Positions 54,165 to 64,000 of a stretch of DNA of 64,000 nucleotides are shown piece by piece. Each line of letters opens with the position of its first letter. Within the stretch, counting starts at the first letter, position 1. Source of the DNA: Epiperipatus broadwayi (taxonomy: Eukaryota; Onychophora; Udeonychophora; Euonychophora; Peripatidae); assembly GCA_028023455.1 (NCBI GenBank), contig JAQFVV010006335.1, positions 2,584,412 to 2,648,411 on the forward strand, written 5' to 3'. The notes under the pieces were generated by a model. That model made no database searches, was not told the origin of the DNA, and worked only from the letters and a program-made list of their open reading frames with translations. Both the position numbers and the translations under genes were made by a program.

Positions 54165-54224
54165 TAAGGATTTTGGTAAAATTTTGAATTTAATCTAGTA
54201 CTGTATTGTTTTATGGTTTTGCAT

Positions 54225-55014
54225 TTTTATTTTTTGCTAGTATAGTGTTAGACAGTTTTGGTTTTATATATATATATATTTTAGTAATTCCTTTTATCTG
54301 ATTTATTTTCAATTTTTGTATCTGGATGCAGTAAAATTCCTTTGCTGATTAGGATATGCAATACAATTCATGGGAACCCTGAAAAAATTATTGATGAACA
54401 ATTTCTTAATTCATCTTGTGCACATTATCTGAGACTCTTCTTTTTATTATTCTTATTGATTAATATACACCGAAAGATTTAAAACTTATTCTTTGATTAT
54501 TTAAATTTAAAATTCAATGCTTTTATAATCTCGAATTAATATTTCATAATTATATTATGATCATCATCATTGCTGTAATAATTCATTCTTATCTATATTT
54601 CCTTTTACCACTGCCATCATTTATATTTTATTCAATCATCATCTTAATAAATTCTTATTTTCATTTTTCCATTATTTAGGCGTATGTGTCATGCATTTAT
54701 AATAGTAAATTATTAATTGCTTTTCATTAATTCTTCAATCTATTATATTTTCATCTATTAGTCATATATTTGATTTTGTTAACCTCATGATCATTCCCTG
54801 AATAGATATCTTCCTGATAGACAATTAACTTATATTATTGCAGATAGAACACATCCCTTAGTTTGATTATCTTTTCTTGTATAGTTATGGCTAGCTGAGC
54901 TTAATTGGTACAGGTTATATACATTTGATATGTTTCTTGATTGGTCCACAATTTTTGGCTTGCCATAAATAACTGAAGTGGTTGATCTCCCTTTTCTATG
55001 AACCCTTCCAGTTT

Positions 55015-55018
<4 letters not shown>
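54225..55018. other. PLE terminal bases then AT-rich DNA
   Basis: 54225-54280 is the outer PLE end and a (TA)n tract. The rest shows nothing recognisable. Confidence 0.5.
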
Positions 55019-55103
<85 letters not shown>

Positions 55104-55120
55104 ATATATATATATATATA
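55019..55120. repeat. (TA)n microsatellite
   Basis: About 40 TA units, a GT interruption, then about 10 more. Confidence 0.97.
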
Positions 55121-55690
55121 CACACAAACTTCTGGTGTATTTCATTATTGACAAGTCAATAAATAATTAGATCTGAAAATGAATTATTTTATGTTAAATA
55201 TAATTAGTTGGGAATCTTTTAAAAATTATCTAAACAATTAGATTTAAATGGAATATTATATACTCTGTAATAATTAATTACAAATTATTAGAGCCTAGTT
55301 TCTCAGTGAGTTTTAAAAAAAATTTAGGGAAAAAAATATTCTGACTAAATTTTATTGGTTGAGTCTTTTCAAATTTAAAAATACAATGTTTATATTTTTA
55401 ATACATTATGAGTTAGACCATACTTTAATTTAGTCTAAAATATTAATAATACATTTTGCTTGCATAAATTAATGTTAAGAGGGGAATGATTATTAAAAAG
55501 CAAAATAGTCAAATGTCAAAATTAAAATTCAATATCCCAATCAGTTGTATAGCTCAAAATATAGGACCCTTAGACAAAAAGTCTCAAAATACTCTCCATC
55601 TTTAGAAAAAACATTAATTAAATTTTTTATGTATTAATTGTGAATTCAATATAAATTATGCAATAATATATTTTAACTGGTTATATTTGC
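55121..55690. other. AT-rich non-coding DNA
   Basis: Nothing recognisable. Confidence 0.5.
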
Positions 55691-57860
55691 TACTGTACCG
55701 GTCGAAAATCACCACCCCCAATGTCAAATCGGATTCAAACTCAGCTTAACCAAAACCGAATTCAAACCCAACCCAACAGCTCAGATAGTAGTCATCGACG
55801 GCACAGTGCTATGCGCCAAGAACTAGCTCAACGGTTGGTGAGGACTAGAGATTCCTGAGTAACACTCATATCTAAGAATTTATATACTTTGAATAATCTT
55901 ATAAATCGAATCATATGTATGTTCGGGTTGCCAACACGGACAGCGAGTATTAACATTTAAATAATTATCAAAAGAATGATGAACTAAGAAACCAAGTATG
56001 TTAGAAAATATTTAATACTAATAATAATTTGTTTTGTTCAATAAAATATAAATAGCATTCGTTACCTCTAGTCTTTAAAAGCATTTATAAATATAATCAG
56101 AGTAGCGGTCCTTATCATATGCCAATGGAAATTACGCAATATTGGAATTCTATGTCTATGCCCCCAACAAGAAAATATAAAGGTGGATAAAGGTATTTAT
56201 TTAGAACGGAAATGATTGTTCTAATTTTATTACGGTGGAATATGAGATTTATCTTCACATTCGGAAATCTATTCATGAAGAGCAAAACGTATTTTAAGGC
56301 ATAACTTTAATCTTTATTTGAAAACCTATTTAATTAAACATATTTGAGAATTGGTTCGACTTTAATTTAAATCACTTCATCACGAATTACGAGTACGGAG
56401 CGGGTTTTACCGGGACAAAAATGCAATGGTGCTTGATGAATTACGAGGCAGAGAGTCAAATTTAAAGATGATCGCTGGTCGATGATCGAAGTCTTATGGC
56501 GGCTTGCATTTGGCAAGTCTTACGCCCTTTGACTAATGAATCGGAAAGGAAGTACTTTCTTCCTGGAAAAATTTAAATAAGAGAATGATCACCGACCAGC
56601 CTAACGGAGCGGAAGATGGCCCTACGTCAGCAACGTTTGATGATGATGACTTGGTAGTCATCGTTGAAAATAAAAACCCATGTAGAATGCTCTACGTGAT
56701 GACTTGACCAATTAATTAAAGTCAAACGAGCTTTAAGAAAACTATTTGAAAGTATTGGAAACTATGTTAACTATGCCTTAATATCGTGCCCTTCCTGAAT
56801 ATTAATATAAAATAACAAAAGTGGAATTAAAATACATTTAACCCTTTATCGACCCTTTTTGCAATAAGACATTAAAGATTATATTTGCATAAATAAATAT
56901 TAGTGGAACAAGAAAATCATTTAACATTATGTGAATATATATAAATACTTATAACTTAGATAGGAGCTGGGGACATAGGTGAAAAATGGAGCTAATAATT
57001 TATTATTAGCTAAATGTAAAAATAGTAAACCTGTAATATTTTCTTTCGACTCGATGATTAATAGAACTTATCAATTTAGTTCTAATGGGCGAGAATTACT
57101 ATTTGAAATTAATGTTATATTATTTGCGTGAGGCAAATGGAATCAAGGAGCTCATCGAGTCGAAAGATTATTGGCATATAATTTTTAAATACGACATTAA
57201 AAAAAAACACACTAACATATATATATTAAACGAACCGCCAGGTAAGAAAAGAAAAGTTTAAAGACTAGAGATTTAAAGAATTACGTTATATATTTACAGT
57301 AGCATTTTAGAAATAAAGGGTGTTACAAAGATTTTACATTAAAGAATAAAAGAGCTCTTAATAAGGAGGAGTGTAAAATAAAGTTCGAACTGGCCAGAAA
57401 GTTTAACGTTCATTATAGAAACATATATTGCCCCTTCCGTGCTGGTCCTTAAGTCACACCTCCAGGTTGTTAAAACGTAGGCACCATTTGGTTGATTATT
57501 GGAATAGCATTTTAGTAGCTTTTCATGATGTTAGCAGAATGATCGATCCGGAAAAGGTTCAGCAGCTCCAGTGATGATTTCTCGGGACTTTAGGAACCGT
57601 AGCCAGATTCCTGATGTTTTAGCCGACTATCATGATGAAATACAATTATTATACGCACAGAGTTCACTGCACTACTCTACAACAAAGCTTGATCTTTTTT
57701 TTTCTGACTTTTCAGGGCTATATATATTGTCCAGATGCCTTAAGGCTAGCGCTCATTTTATTATCAATTAGTTGTTTTCCAATACATTCCTTCGGTAAGG
57801 CTTTCAAACTAATTATTGAATTCCTTTCCTAATTAGACTAATTTTTGAATTCCTTTCCTA
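55691..57860. other. Higher-complexity, CpG-containing region without a recognised gene
   Basis: This stretch looks unlike its surroundings. It has more G+C and many CG dinucleotides (CCGGTCGAAAATC, CGACGGCACAG, GAGTACGGAGCGGG) and few simple repeats. I found no convincing protein homology; the 66-codon ORF at 57571 has no motif I know. A 15 bp inverted repeat, CTTTCGACTCGATGA, lies at 57043-57057 and 57152-57166. GACTAGAG recurs at 55847, 56069 (inverted) and 57262. It could be an unrecognised LTR or other repeat, or a non-coding exon region. Confidence 0.35.
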
Positions 57861-58336
57861 ATTAGAAAATGAATTCTTAAAATCTGAAATGATTTTAATT
57901 AGAAATTGAATTCTTATCTTTTTTTAATTAATAAAACTTTACTGTTGTTTTTGAGAATTTGAAAGCCCATGGAAGGAATGTAGCTTTTAATCGCAAACTT
58001 TAACAAATTATTTAAAAGTACAAAAAAAAAACAAGTATTCCCGACGCTTAATGAAACTTTCGAAAATTATATATATTTAAATATTTACAAATATATACGC
58101 ACAATCCACGCAATTGTAATATATATAAATTCATGAATATTTTATCATGAATTTATTAAGAGAATTTCTCAATTTTAAACTGAAACTAATTGATTTTAAT
58201 ACACATTTGAAATAAATTATTCATTATGGAAATTAGCGTGGATTGAACGTATAAAGCCCCATTGCATCGGAAATTTAAGGTTAGTATTAGGGTAACTAAC
58301 ATGAAGCTAGGATCGAACTCAGATCCGACTGCTTCA
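57861..58336. other. AT-rich DNA up to the gap
   Basis: At 58311-58325 GGATCGAACTCAGATCC resembles a tRNA-type B box and lies 20 bases from the gap. This is too little to call. Confidence 0.4.
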
Positions 58337-58836
58337 NNNNNNNNNNNNNNNNNNNNNNNNNNNNNNNNNNNNNNNNNNNNNNNNNNNNNNNNNNNNNNNN
58401 NNNNNNNNNNNNNNNNNNNNNNNNNNNNNNNNNNNNNNNNNNNNNNNNNNNNNNNNNNNNNNNNNNNNNNNNNNNNNNNNNNNNNNNNNNNNNNNNNNNN
58501 NNNNNNNNNNNNNNNNNNNNNNNNNNNNNNNNNNNNNNNNNNNNNNNNNNNNNNNNNNNNNNNNNNNNNNNNNNNNNNNNNNNNNNNNNNNNNNNNNNNN
58601 NNNNNNNNNNNNNNNNNNNNNNNNNNNNNNNNNNNNNNNNNNNNNNNNNNNNNNNNNNNNNNNNNNNNNNNNNNNNNNNNNNNNNNNNNNNNNNNNNNNN
58701 NNNNNNNNNNNNNNNNNNNNNNNNNNNNNNNNNNNNNNNNNNNNNNNNNNNNNNNNNNNNNNNNNNNNNNNNNNNNNNNNNNNNNNNNNNNNNNNNNNNN
58801 NNNNNNNNNNNNNNNNNNNNNNNNNNNNNNNNNNNN
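58337..58836. other. Assembly gap (500 N)
   Basis: Exactly 500 unknown bases. The round number suggests a scaffolding placeholder, so the true gap size and the adjacency of the two sides are uncertain. ORFs spanning it are meaningless. Confidence 0.99.
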
Positions 58837-58862
58837 CCATTATTATATATATATATATATAT

Positions 58863-59165
58863 AACCAAAACTGTCTAACACTATACTAGCAAAAATAAAA
58901 ATGCAAACCATAAAACAATACAATACTAGATTAAATCCAAAATTTTACCAAAATCCTTACAATCTTATGAAGACTTCTTTTGATATTAAGGGAAGGTGGA
59001 GTTTGTAATGAATTATGGGAAGGTTTGAGATATATGTTTTCCTTTAGTTTGATTTTCACTTGAGAAGGTCTATTTGTAGTAGATGAAACCATGGTTGTGT
59101 AAGGATTTTGGTAAAATTTTGGATTTAATCTAGTATTGTATTTTTTTATGGTTTGCATATATATA
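58863..59165 (+). mobile_element. Short PLE insertion with inverted terminal arm
   Basis: 58962-59008 encodes NLMKTSFDIKGRWSL and a stop, the last residues of the PLE found at 53.9 kb. The 3' UTR follows. An inverted copy of the distal UTR precedes it (58863-58961; right arm 59098-59160: AAGGATTTTGGTAAAATTTT, TAATCTAGTA, ATGGTTTGCAT). (TA)n borders both sides. This is the smallest copy of the A-type family here. Confidence 0.8.
59057..59099 (+). ncRNA. Hammerhead-shaped motif with U3-A8 core
   Basis: Identical in design to the 54122-54164 motif: CAC/GTG stem I, core TTGAGAA, stem II GTCTA/TAGAT, GAAA, stem III ACC-AT-GGT, U17 at 59096. The predicted cut is between 59096 and 59097. Confidence 0.55.
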
Positions 59166-61639
59166 TAGTGTTCAATTTATATTAAGATAGCAATTCTTCA
59201 AATTTTAATGGACATGCTTCAATATTTTCCAAGAGAGCTTGAAAGTCTGTGTTCAAATCCCCTCTAGGTACATCAAAAATTCAGTTTATACATTATAGTC
59301 GTATTCAAGTAAGCTAAATTAGTATACTGAGATTATTATATAAACCAAGACAATGTTTATTGACTTCTGAGTTTTAAAGACCCTTTGGTTTCATAAATAT
59401 TGAAAAAAGTTTTAAGTTATTTATTACAAATATTAAAAAGTATCGTTTTTAATAGCCCATTGCTACGGGAAGTATATATATGTGTGTGTGTGTTATTTTA
59501 AAATTAATTTTATTTTAACGAACCTTAACTAAAAATAGTATTTCAAATTTTATAGTTATCAATGTTATATTAATAAATAATAAAATGTCTGACTTTAGAT
59601 ATTACTAATCTGAAGTTTTAATATGTAATCATACAAAATATTCTGTAAATATACAGGTACAACGCGGATTATATAATATTCATCAGTTTCGACAGCCTTT
59701 CCATGATAATCCTATAAAAGCTTTGAAGCTCTGCAGAGCCGAGATACAAGATATTGATCATTTACGAAATGAAATATTTACTTAAAAATCTATTAAAGAA
59801 AGATTAGATATTTTAACTTTTAAAATATAAAATATGTTTTTTATTTAGATAAAAAAGAAATTAGAAAGTTATAAAAACTACTAACAGTAAAATGTACTAA
59901 AATATATTTAAACGTATATTTGTGGACACATACGCACACTACAGACCAAAAGAAAAGAGTACACATTTAGTTAAAGCATGTTCATTCGCAGGTACCTAGA
60001 ACTAGTGTACTTATATGATATGTTTTAACAGAAATAATGATGATAATACATAATTTTATACAATTTTAACATTAATTTTTTTTTATCGATGAAATTTTTT
60101 TTACAAGAGTAATGGTTTAACGCCGTGGAACGTAATAATTTAAATTTCTACCCCAGGCTTGGCATTTATAGCAAGAACTCTATCACATTTGTAGGATGTT
60201 AGAGTTATGTGGTTTTATCCAAAATAAAAAAAGCCTGGAATGAACATTTTCAACAGCATTGAAATAACCTAGTCTTCTGGAATCTTGTTCAGTAATCTGA
60301 GCAAGTAGACAGCTTTCAAATGCTCGATATCAATTTATTGGAACGAAACCACGTAGAAATAACAATAAGATGTAATTAAAGTAAAATAATCATTAAACAA
60401 AACTTAAGAAAACAGTAAATGCTAAATATTAAAGGCAGTTTTTAAAGGTTTTGTTTTATTTTTGCTTTTTTTTTTTTTTTAAATAAACTACATGAGCCCA
60501 AAAATTCGTTAGAAATTAAACAAGCATATTCTGTTTTTCATGGTCTCAATTACGTGAACACACTTTGAATATTTTGAAAGAGAAGTTAAGATTATGTATG
60601 CCATCATATTGTGTATGGCAATTAGGTTCATCTTTTACTGAATGCACTATTACGGAGTATAACGATTTTTTGTTTAAAAGATTCCAAAGATATCAATGTT
60701 GCTAATTGTATAGTACACACATAGAAATATTAGTCAGATGCAAAAAATAATAAAATTTTAGTTGGAGACTAAGTTGTGACTTTTCAATTTAGCAAGTCCA
60801 TTATGCAAAGCTGCAGTAATATATGGTAGTTAATAGTACAAGTTTGTTGAAGACAAAACTTTTTTATGACAGTCTTAAATTTGATAAAAAGCCTTTGCAC
60901 TATTAAGAATAATTTTAATATAATGCTTAGCATTTGAGATATAAATAGACATAGTAAAACACATCTTTGCATTTACTTCGTGTACTGGCTAAGCCAACAA
61001 AGAATTAATTTGAAGGGTTTTATTAAAATACTTGTACAGGAATGTAATACATTTAGTTTCAATCTTTATCTTTCAAAAGAAAATTTTATTCACAAACCAG
61101 AAGAATCATTTACAAAAAGAAGGACATTTAAATATCAATCTCAAAGGATACCAGTCAACAAAATCAGAGGTTACACTTGTATATATAAACAAAAAACAAT
61201 TAATTTCATATCAATTACATTAAGACATTAGTTACCACCAGAAATTGAAGACATATAACTTCCCATTCCAGAAATCATAATAGTGGCCCATTTACATTAA
61301 TCTAATCATGTATATCACATATATGATGGTGTTAGTCAATTCAAACACATATAGGTTTGTTTAATATATGAATGTTTCTGAGTGTATTATTTAACATTTT
61401 AAATATCGAGAGATTAATCATTATGAATCATATATGAAAACCATACACTTTACTTATAGATCATGAGGTTAGCCAATCCAATATAGGTATTGCATTGATA
61501 AAAATTGCTTAAAAGCAGGTTTTCATAGAATAAGTAAGACTGAAAATTACATGAAATATAGCATAGATTCTTTACAGTAAACATATCGGTTATAATTAAG
61601 CATTGTTAAAGCAGTCTTAATATATTTATTGGGTCATTG
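59166..61639. other. AT-rich non-coding DNA
   Basis: No gene recognised. GTGTTCAAATCCCC at about 59251-59264 looks like an isolated B box, possibly a SINE scrap. Confidence 0.4.
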
Positions 61640-63030
61640 ATTAAAACTGATCCGTTAATCAAACGAAAGCCCTTTCCTATTATTCATCAATTAGGTAACT
61701 TTATAATGGCATTTTCTAGTTCTTGGATCTCTTCCATATAAAGTTTATCTAGAATGTTTTAGATTTTCTCAATATCTGTGGATTTAAAACTTTATATTCT
61801 TTTCATCATAGGTACTACACTTTGTTTTAGGTTTATTAGGGACCAGGTCTGGTTGAACATCCAATTCTGAGAAAATTTTTGGTCTAATTCTTTAATTTCT
61901 TTTAGTAAGTGTAAAGACATTTTCATCATGTCATATTCTTCTCCACTTTTGAAGATAGTCTTGTTTCTCAATGACCAAATGGAAAAATGTATAAAATTTC
62001 CAATCTTATGACCCCAAAATGTCCACTCTTGAAGGCCTTAGTAAAATTTACACAAGCTGATTCTTTGGTTTTTAATGAGAGATTTAAAAATGTTTCTTAT
62101 GCTATTCCAAATTTAACACTCCTCCAATATATGTGCCATTGTCTCATCACTATGCCTACATAGTGCGCATATGGGATCCAGATTATAATTCCTTTTACTA
62201 TGTAGGAAGTCAGCAGTAGGCAAGGCCCCAATGTTAACATTGAAATCAACAAACCTCAGTTCCAATTTTAGACATTTGGTCAACCTGGAGAACCTCGATA
62301 TTCCAATTGAAAGAATATTGTCAATTTTAGTTTCTTTTGGATTCATAAGATTGTATGTGTTCCAGTAGTTTAGTTTGTTGTTAAACATTGTTCCTGGCTT
62401 CTTCATTTTTAGATGGTTAAATACTATAGAGATTTGCTTTTGAATCTAAAGCCTTCCACTTTTGGGAGGTGGCTTATCAGTAGGTGTTATTTTTTCAGGG
62501 AATATTGGCCCTTCCATATCTAGGTTTTTTATAAATAATCTGGTAAGTACATTATGAAAACCCTGTATTAATAAGATTTTGACTGAGTGTAGTCCTATGC
62601 CGTTCATCTGTTTAGGTTTCTGTAGGAGGCACAGGCTGATGACAGGAGCCTTCCCCTCTCCCCAACACAGCTTTCTACATTGGGTTTTGACCTTCCTTGT
62701 AAAGGCTTTTATCAGTGAGAAGCCCACAAGGAAGTATGCAATCTTGGGGAGCATGACAGCATTCATCAGCATGATTTTCCTGAACAAAGACAAATAAATC
62801 TTCTCCAATGATCCAATAAATTTTGTTATCTTAGTCATTAAATCATTTTTCAATTTCCTTCCTCATTTTAGACTGGGGGGCCACTAGATGAAAACCCAGG
62901 AACTTCTGAGGTGGAGCCATAAATATGCCAGAAATTTGCTTGCCAGTCATAATCGACCAGATAGCATAAATATTTTTTTTATTAAATATGGTGATGAGTT
63001 TATACTTTTCATATGACATCTCATTTGTGC
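61640..63030 (-). pseudogene. C-terminal half of a LINE ORF2 (RT thumb and zinc finger)
   Basis: Minus-strand segments align in order with the C-terminal half of the 2.4-7.8 kb LINE. IWSIMTGKQ (there WSIYTGKH) is near 62970. Next come KFLGFHL, ITKFIGSLEKIYLSLFRK (there ITASLEKSYLSIYAK), MNGIGLHSVKILLIQ (there NGLGLHTINVFYTQ), ITPTDKPPPK (there IPTDRPP), NIGALPTADFLHSKRNYNLD (there NALPTTHFLRFRRFYTNID), and the finger DPICALCRHSDET followed by AHILEEC. The catalytic palm is missing, and frameshifts and stops separate the blocks. It is a distinct member of the same clade. Confidence 0.85.
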
Positions 63031-63793
63031 ATTTAAATATAACTTAGTGATAAGCTAGAAAAGTTTACTTTATATGGAATTTTAATAAACTTTACATCAA
63101 TGCCAAAAATATAAAGTTTTCTCCATACAAAATGACAGTATTTTTTAGCACTGTTGAATTGTTATGTGCAAATGCTTTCATAATACTGTATTGAGTAAGG
63201 TATACAGATGGTTTACTGTTATTTTGCAAACATTCGTATATGACAATAATATTTAGTCTGAGAAATGTTTATTAATAATCATTAAAGTATTTTTGTAATG
63301 TAAATAGTATTAAATGTGGAACTGTAAACAAATGGTATTTGTAAATTAAATTTTAAAATTAAAGCACTATCTGAAATTTGCAAAGAATATGAAGTCTTTT
63401 ACTTTAGACTCAAATATATAATTGTACTGTGACTTAGTAAATAAAATATCATTTATGAAGTCAATGTCTATTTTTAACAAATAATCAATGGATAAAAAAT
63501 GTAAAACTTTTGGTCTGAATTGTGGTAGATGGTATACACAACCATTCAAATTCCTTAAATAAAAAATAGTAATACTAGCTGTTATAGCTCAAATAATTTT
63601 TTTTTTAATTTTTATTTATATGTTATATTTTTTATTTAAAAAAGGTGTAATTTTTAAAATAATATATATAAATACAAATAAAAATTATAACAATCTATTG
63701 TGGTAATTTGTATTTAAGAAATATGGTGGTTTGTGCATATTATCTACCATAAGTCAGAATAAAATGATTTTTTTTTTATTTATTTATTTAGAA
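63031..63793. other. AT-rich non-coding DNA
   Basis: Nothing recognisable up to the Helitron terminus. Confidence 0.5.
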
Positions 63794-64000
63794 CTAGCTG
63801 TATCCGGCCACGCGTTGCTGTAGCTCAGTCTGGTTATATGGAAAAGAAAGAAAAGAGAAAGCGCATGTTTCTAATATATTCAATTTCACAATGCTTGTGG
63901 GTATAAAATATTTTTTGTTGTTCCATTGTCTATGCAGATATAGAGATTGTCTGGTTTGCCGACTCTAGAACAGGCAACATATAATTGTCCATGTGAGAAG
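63794..64000 (-). mobile_element. Helitron 3' end (runs off the window)
   Basis: The minus strand ends CTAG at 63794 and is followed by T, the expected Helitron 3' terminus (CTRR) inserted before T. Just upstream is the near-palindrome GCAACGCGTGGC, about 11 bases from the end, where the terminal hairpin is expected. About 90 bases further upstream is the stop codon of the helicase. The rest of the element lies beyond position 64000. Confidence 0.88.
63886..64000 (-). CDS. Helitron Rep/helicase, C-terminal 37 residues (partial)
   Basis: Helitron transposase joins a HUH Rep nuclease to a PIF1-type helicase. The fragment reads FSHGQLYVACSRVGKPDNLY and then ICIDNGTTKNILYPQAL, with a TGA at 63886-63888. 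The first block is the conserved final helicase motif of PIF1/Helitron proteins, with its Gln and its Arg in the usual spacing. The frame is open to the window edge with no break, so the copy could be intact or recently so. The rest of the gene is outside the window. Confidence 0.9.
   Translation of the reverse strand, partial: FSHGQLYVACSRVGKPDNLYICIDNGTTKNILYPQAL

Larger units (their letters stand above)
53682..54224. mobile_element. Perfect 269 bp palindrome made of two PLE 3' ends
   Basis: Arms 53682-53950 and 53956-54224 are reverse complements with no mismatch that I can find, around a 5-base centre (GAATG). The right arm, on the plus strand, encodes the PLE C-terminus ELKRRIKETLMIKLLDSEA then INLMKTSFDIKGRWSLK and a stop, followed by a 3' UTR. 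The left arm is the same on the minus strand. The right side continues about 40 bases further (to a TGTTAGACAGTTTTGGTT end) than the left, which stops at (TA)n. The identity implies a very recent event, or an assembly or read artefact. Confidence 0.85.

Noticed and set aside
57571-57832. Two overlapping 66-residue ORFs as a small gene
   Set aside because: No start context, domain or similarity that I recognise; length is within chance for this region.
58262-58868. 200- and 190-residue ORFs across 58.3-58.9 kb
   Set aside because: They consist of the 500 N gap.
59655-59700. TCATCAGTTTCGAC (minus: GTCGAAACTGATGA) as a hammerhead
   Set aside because: GAAA is directly followed by CTGATGA, leaving no room for stems III and I; the order is wrong for a hammerhead, though it might be a scrap of an older PLE end.

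Overview
This is a 64 kb, AT-rich, gene-poor stretch of an animal genome. I see no convincing host exon, tRNA or rRNA. The evidence for an animal is the mixture of retroelements: LINEs with an APE-type endonuclease, an RTE-type LINE, Penelope-like elements (PLEs) with GIY-YIG endonucleases, a Helitron, long (ATT)n, (TA)n and (CTAT)n arrays, and hammerhead ribozymes. A mollusc, perhaps a cephalopod, would fit, but that is inference from repeat style only. A run of exactly 500 N (58337-58836) is an assembly gap.

Layout. 2.3-7.8 kb: a nearly full-length two-ORF LINE on the minus strand, broken by frameshifts. 7.8-9.5 kb: triplet arrays around a Jockey/CR1-like RT relic. 10.7-13.3 kb: a MITE-like element, a canonical hammerhead ribozyme and a foldback element. 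13.3-17.6 kb: AT-rich DNA with a dispersed repeat. 17.6-19.9 kb: a decayed RTE LINE. 22.6-24.8 kb: a hAT-like remnant, a CTAT array and a hairpin MITE. 25.3-30.0 kb: an LTR element with about 2.06 kb LTRs, a primer-binding-like site and only about 0.6 kb between them. 30.0-30.8, 34.6-35.6, 36.9-37.7, 40.2-41.8, 46.6-47.05, 48.7-49.7, 53.7-54.3 and 58.9-59.2 kb: PLE relics or PLE-like foldbacks. 50.4-51.2 and 61.6-63.0 kb: fragments of LINEs related to the first. 63.8-64.0 kb: the 3' end of a Helitron, with the helicase C-terminus and a CTAG terminus.

The most interesting theme is the set of PLE and PLE-like insertions. Most carry an inverted partial copy of their own 3' end, and most sit beside (TA)n tracts. 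The window holds two canonical hammerhead ribozymes. At least four PLE copies carry hammerhead-shaped motifs whose core has C3-G8 replaced by U3-A8 (A3-U8 in one arm), which would preserve the core 3-8 pair. In two copies the inverted arm begins within a few bases of the predicted ribozyme cleavage site. This suggests that self-cleaved PLE RNA ends may have shaped the foldback insertions. PLE hammerheads are already known; the altered core and the junction placement are what deserve testing.
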